The translations under genes and the position numbers were made by a program. Under the pieces are notes generated by a model. That model worked only from the letters and a program-made list of their open reading frames with translations, was not told the origin of the DNA and ran no database searches. A DNA stretch of 64,000 nt from Silvibacterium acidisoli (GTDB lineage Bacteria; Acidobacteriota; Terriglobia; Terriglobales; Acidobacteriaceae), in NCBI GenBank assembly GCA_022870745.1, contig CP085323.1, positions 3,038,001 to 3,102,000 on the forward strand, written 5' to 3'. The first letter of the stretch is position 1. Every line of letters starts with the position of its first letter. Positions 60,689 to 64,000 of this stretch are shown here, piece after piece.

Positions 60689-61396
60689 ATGGTGACTGGA
60701 ACAGCACGCGTAAGGATCTTGATTATCGAGGACGACCGGAAACTTGCCGCCGCCTTGAGAGCGGGTATCGAAGCTGTAGGGTATGAAGTTCTGACCGCAG
60801 CTTCCGGCGAAGAAGGCTTCTTTCTTGTGCACAGCGTGCGCCCTGATCTTCTAGTGCTCGATCTCACTCTGCCCAGTCGAAATGGATTGGACATTCTGCA
60901 GCAAATTCGCGCAGAAGGTATCGACATCCGCGTGCTTATTCTCACCTCGCACGACACGGTCGAGGACAGGGTTGCAGGCCTGAAGACCGGAGCGGATGAT
61001 TATCTCGGCAAACCGTTCTCCTTCCCGGAACTGGTAGCGCGCATCGATGCTTTACTTCGCCGCTTTGCAGCCACAACGCCATCTACTCTCCTTACGATTG
61101 CCGATCTTGCGATCGATACACGAGCACGAACCGCAACGCGGAGCGGGCGAAAGCTCGATCTGACGGCGCGGGAATTTGATCTAGTGCTTTATCTTGCGGA
61201 AAACCATGGACGCACGGTTTCCCGCGAAATGCTGGCGCGGGATGTCTGGCGGGAGACCTCGCGGTACACACCCATCGACAACGTAATCGATGTACAGATA
61301 GCCCGCCTGCGACGAAAAATCGACGATCCCTTTCAGGTAAAGCTGCTTCAGACGATTCGAGGGATGGGGTTCAGCCTGCAGGAGACGCAGCCGTGA
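60689..61396 (+). CDS. OmpR-family response regulator
   Basis: A 235-residue regulator: a receiver with ILIIEDDRKLAAALRAG (acidic pocket), the phospho-acceptor near Asp 58 in LLVLDLTLPSRNG, and LGKPFSFPELVARIDALLRR. The C-terminal winged helix has LDLTAREFDLVLYLAENHGR and NVIDVQIARLRRKIDDPFQV. It overlaps the kinase gene as GTGA. Divergent from the RND operon with about 140 bases between, it probably controls that operon in response to the signal sensed by the kinase. Confidence 0.93.
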   Translation: MVTGTARVRILIIEDDRKLAAALRAGIEAVGYEVLTAASGEEGFFLVHSVRPDLLVLDLTLPSRNGLDILQQIRAEGIDIRVLILTSHDTVEDRVAGLKTGADDYLGKPFSFPELVARIDALLRRFAATTPSTLLTIADLAIDTRARTATRSGRKLDLTAREFDLVLYLAENHGRTVSREMLARDVWRETSRYTPIDNVIDVQIARLRRKIDDPFQVKLLQTIRGMGFSLQETQP

Positions 61397-62832
61397 AGTT
61401 TTTGCGACCGACCAGCCTGCGCAGCCGCCTGACACTGTGGTACGTGTCGATCCTGGCCGTGCTGCTTTTTGTATATGCCGCACTGGTCTTCGTTTTTCAA
61501 TATGGGGTGCTGTCGCGTCAACTCCTTCATGATGAAGTACAAGATATCGTCACTGTTGAAGGTCTCTTGCACTTCGCCAACGATGGCACATTGCGTCTGA
61601 GCCAGGATTACTTTTCGCGTCCGCAATCGCACCTGCTGGTCGACAGACTTATGGAGGTGCGTGACCTGGATGGCAATGTGCTCTACCGTAGCCCCACGTT
61701 GAAAGGCATGCCGCTGGGAGGAGTTAATCGCAGGCACGAGGGCGATACAGGTTTCGATGAGCGAATCGTGCAATTGGAAGACGGCACGCATGTCTTTCTC
61801 GTAAGCCACATGCACTCCCTGCAAGGGAAAGCTTTATTGATCCGTCTTGGATACAGCCTGGCCCCACTGCGCGCGCGAATGATGCAGTTTCTGCTGCTCC
61901 TGCTCGTAGCGATTCCTCTGGCACTCCTTCTTGCCGGCGTGGCCGGTCAGTTGATTGCCCGCAGTGCGCTTCGACCGCTTGAGAACATGACTCAACTGGC
62001 CGCAGGCCTTACCGCCAATCGCCTGAGCGGACGACTGGAAATACTCAATCCTGAAGATGAGCTTGGCCTTATGGCCAAGGTATTCAACCAGCTTCTGGAT
62101 CGCCTGGAGCAGGCATTTCAGCAGCTACAGCGTTTTACCGCGGACGCTGCGCATGAGCTTCGTGCGCCGCTCGCGGCACTGCGGGCGGTCGGGGAAGTCG
62201 CCCTCGAGCGGAACGCGGGCGAAGACGCTTGTCGCCGTGCTCTGGGAGACATCCTAGAAGAAACGCAACGTCTCAGTGAGACGATTGACAGTCTCCTTCT
62301 ACTCGCCCGGGCAGAGGCCACGCAAAACTCGTCTGAGACGGAAACCTTTCAGGTGACCGTACTCAGCGACGAAGTCGTGGATCTGCTCAGCGTCGTTCTC
62401 GAGGAGAAAAAGATCACAGTTCTGCGCATTGTCGAACTAACTCAGCGGTCGCTCGTGCAGGCAAATCGCAAACTGTTGCGCGTGGCAATTCTTAATGTTC
62501 TACATAACGCGCTTAAGTTTTCTCCCGACAACTCTATTCTGCGCATCGGCTATGAATACGTGGAAGGTACTTCACCAAAGCTTCGTGTCACCATCCACGA
62601 CTCAGGACCAGGGCTCCAGAAGGGTGAGCACGAAAAGGTATTCGATCGCTTTTACACTGGTCCGGATTCGTCGGCATCTCCACACCGGGGTATGGGACTT
62701 GGCCTATCCATCGCCAAACTAATCGTAACGAGGGACGGGGGAGCGATCTGGTTCGATACCGCTGTCGAGCGTGGTGCAAAATGCGTCATTGAACTACCTC
62801 CTGCAGATATCAAGCCGCAGATCGGAGTCTAG
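61393..62832 (+). CDS. Membrane sensor histidine kinase
   Basis: A 479-residue kinase. TM1 is near 14-37 (LWYVSILAVLLFVYAALVFV), a periplasmic sensor region spans about 40-155, and TM2 is near 158-182 (FLLLLLVAIPLALLLAGVAG). HAMP follows. The phospho-acceptor His lies in TADAAHELRAPLAALRAV, and the ATPase has LNVLHNALKFSPDN, IHDSGPGLQ and GMGLGLSIAKLIV. The start is a GTG that overlaps the regulator stop. The organisation resembles metal- or drug-responsive kinases beside RND pumps. Confidence 0.93.
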   Translation: MKFLRPTSLRSRLTLWYVSILAVLLFVYAALVFVFQYGVLSRQLLHDEVQDIVTVEGLLHFANDGTLRLSQDYFSRPQSHLLVDRLMEVRDLDGNVLYRSPTLKGMPLGGVNRRHEGDTGFDERIVQLEDGTHVFLVSHMHSLQGKALLIRLGYSLAPLRARMMQFLLLLLVAIPLALLLAGVAGQLIARSALRPLENMTQLAAGLTANRLSGRLEILNPEDELGLMAKVFNQLLDRLEQAFQQLQRFTADAAHELRAPLAALRAVGEVALERNAGEDACRRALGDILEETQRLSETIDSLLLLARAEATQNSSETETFQVTVLSDEVVDLLSVVLEEKKITVLRIVELTQRSLVQANRKLLRVAILNVLHNALKFSPDNSILRIGYEYVEGTSPKLRVTIHDSGPGLQKGEHEKVFDRFYTGPDSSASPHRGMGLGLSIAKLIVTRDGGAIWFDTAVERGAKCVIELPPADIKPQIGV

Positions 62833-63500
62833 AAGAGTCCTGCACATCCGTGGAAGCTGTAGAGCCGCTTTCCATCTCCCGTTTTCTCTCTGATTCAGCG
62901 CGAGACCGAGCTTTTCCAATGCGACCAGTGTTCGTAAGTGTCTTCTTTTCAGGTGACAAGTCTCGATCGTTCTGCAGCCAGAAGCGAGATCAATCGACAT
63001 TCCCTTGTTGGGAAGCGAGAAGCTGGTGTGGCTGCTGCAAAATGTGCTGATTGTCGGGATGTAGACCAGATCGACAGCCTTTCCCTGTTGATAGAGGGAA
63101 GTGAAGCCGGAAGGCCCGTTGATGGACAATATTGCCGGAACTGACGACCATGAACCATAACTATCGGCGGGCGTTCATTCTTTACTTGAAGGACCAAATC
63201 AGGGTGGCTGGTATAGGTCTTCTGGACCTCCGGTCCACCGCGCCATCCCTTGGTTCGATTGACGCAGCTCGACGTGTGTTGATAAGTTAGGTTTAATGAA
63301 GCGCGTTCAACAATCCGACTGCCGTTGTTGTTGTCGCTTCGTCTCACCGCTCGGTGAATGATCAGGTTTTCCCGCCTCGCCTGGAATGTTCTTTCTACTT
63401 CCGCTAAGGCGACCCGCCTCATCCGCCGTCTCTAGTCCAATATTTTGATTGGATTCTCCGGCTCCGGTCTCTCTCGATTACGAATAAGGATCAGTTCGAT
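62833..63500. other. Intergenic stretch ahead of the TonB receptor
   Basis: About 670 bases in which I see no convincing gene. Minus-strand frames at 62794-63129 and 62949-63422 lack protein-like patterns and a clear start site. The right part should hold the promoter and leader of the receptor gene. Confidence 0.5.
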
Positions 63501-64000
63501 ATGCAAGTTCCGTTCTTTCCGGCGGGCGCGTCGCGCCGTCTTAGAAGCTTTTTGCCAGTGTTTGCCTATGCATTGCTTGCTGCCTTAGTGGTGCTCCTCC
63601 CGGCATTTTCCGCGTTTGGCCAGATCGTTACCGCGTCAGTCCGGGGTACAGTTCAAGACCCTGGAGGCGCCGTGATCGCGGGTGCGTCGGTAGACGCACT
63701 CAATACCGCTACCGGAGTACGCAACCATGTTGTTGCCGATGGCGGGGGCCGATTTGTATTCGCCTCGCTCGCGCCCGGAGGTCCGTACACGATCACGGTG
63801 ACAGCTAACGGCTTCAAGAGCGAGGATCGCACCGGTATTCATCTCGAGGTGAACCAAGTCGTGGACTTGGAGATCCCGCTGCAGCTTGGTAGCTCACAAC
63901 AGCGCGTGGAAGTACACGCAGATGCAACCCAGCTCGAAACGTCGACCGCCGCGCTCGGGCAGGTAATCGACAATCGCAACATCGTGGATCTTCCGCTTAA
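63501..64000 (+). CDS. TonB-dependent receptor with N-terminal carboxypeptidase-like domain (5' part only)
   Basis: The ATG at 63501 (AAGGA about 12 bases upstream) opens a frame that runs off the right edge. A signal peptide (YALLAALVVLLPAFSAFGQ) is followed by ASVRGTVQDPGGAVIAGASV, TGVRNHVVADGGGRFVFASL and YTITVTANGFKSEDRTGI, which form the carboxypeptidase-regulatory-like beta domain. A plug-like start, LETSTAALGQVIDNRNIVDL, follows. These Oar-type receptors are abundant in Acidobacteria. The ligand is unknown. Confidence 0.88.
   Translation, partial: MQVPFFPAGASRRLRSFLPVFAYALLAALVVLLPAFSAFGQIVTASVRGTVQDPGGAVIAGASVDALNTATGVRNHVVADGGGRFVFASLAPGGPYTITVTANGFKSEDRTGIHLEVNQVVDLEIPLQLGSSQQRVEVHADATQLETSTAALGQVIDNRNIVDLPL

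Noticed and set aside
62794-63422. Two overlapping minus-strand frames before the TonB receptor
   Set aside because: No motif, no ribosome-binding site, and one extends into the kinase gene on the other strand.
1-64000. CRISPR arrays, rRNA and tRNA genes
   Set aside because: I looked for regularly spaced direct repeats and for tRNA T-arm and acceptor patterns on both strands and saw none that hold up.

Overview
The window reads like part of an Acidobacteriota chromosome (class Terriglobia, Acidobacteriaceae-like). This is an inference from gene content: an Oar-type TonB-dependent receptor with an N-terminal carboxypeptidase-like domain at the right edge, DUF4142 and DUF2252 stress proteins, a bacterial GH15 enzyme, many small VOC, DUF1801, DUF1569 and YdeI proteins, and an RND pump with its own two-component system. 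No rRNA, tRNA or CRISPR array was seen.

Layout. 1-1.6 kb: the start of a KhpA-like KH protein and an HD-GYP gene (minus strand), a densely folded non-coding stretch at 782-994, then a DUF1801 gene. 1.9-7.6 kb: VOC proteins, a quinone oxidoreductase, DoxX-like membrane proteins and a TetR repressor whose probable 15-bp operator occurs three times. 7.7-9.9 kb: two divergent LysR regulators. 9.9-18.9 kb: an A/T-richer defence island inserted beside a broken lipoprotein gene. On the minus strand it runs RHH regulator, Vsr, C5-methyltransferase, Eco29kI-type GIY-YIG endonuclease, then a three-gene Argonaute system (N-terminal/APAZ-like half, MID-PIWI half, SIR2 effector). On the plus strand it carries an unassigned trio that includes a PD-(D/E)xK-like nuclease.

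19-25 kb: AraC, NmrA, MOSC, SDR and hydrolase genes, with a CGNR regulator and a perfect palindrome between divergent promoters. 25.8-28.7 kb: a decayed operon (MarR, PIG-L remnant, NodS-like methyltransferase, GT2, acyl-CoA dehydrogenase). 28.9-33.4 kb: DUF4396, PAS kinase, MgtC and GH15. 33.5-41.4 kb: an SDR and a tightly coupled six-gene minus-strand operon (TPP enzyme, enolase-superfamily enzyme, cyclase, duplicated membrane protein, gluconate-dehydrogenase-like small subunit, GMC oxidoreductase) that suggests sugar or sugar-acid oxidation. 41.6-49.5 kb: PPC, Gfo/Idh/MocA, formaldehyde-dehydrogenase-like, SDR and stress genes, several broken.

49.5-53.9 kb: an IS3-family element whose insertion, with an adjacent deletion, cut into a lasso-peptide cluster. 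The cluster keeps a kinase remnant, a B2 protease lacking the expected Cys, a cyclase with an in-frame amber stop, a candidate precursor peptide and a terminator. 54-62.8 kb: a four-gene RND efflux operon and a divergent OmpR/histidine-kinase pair. 63.5 kb to the end: the start of a TonB-dependent receptor.

A striking general feature is a set of gene breaks that all have the phase of a single missing base (MarR, GT2, acyl-CoA dehydrogenase, DUF2252 twice, IS3 orfB). This is either real decay or assembly error; raw reads would decide.
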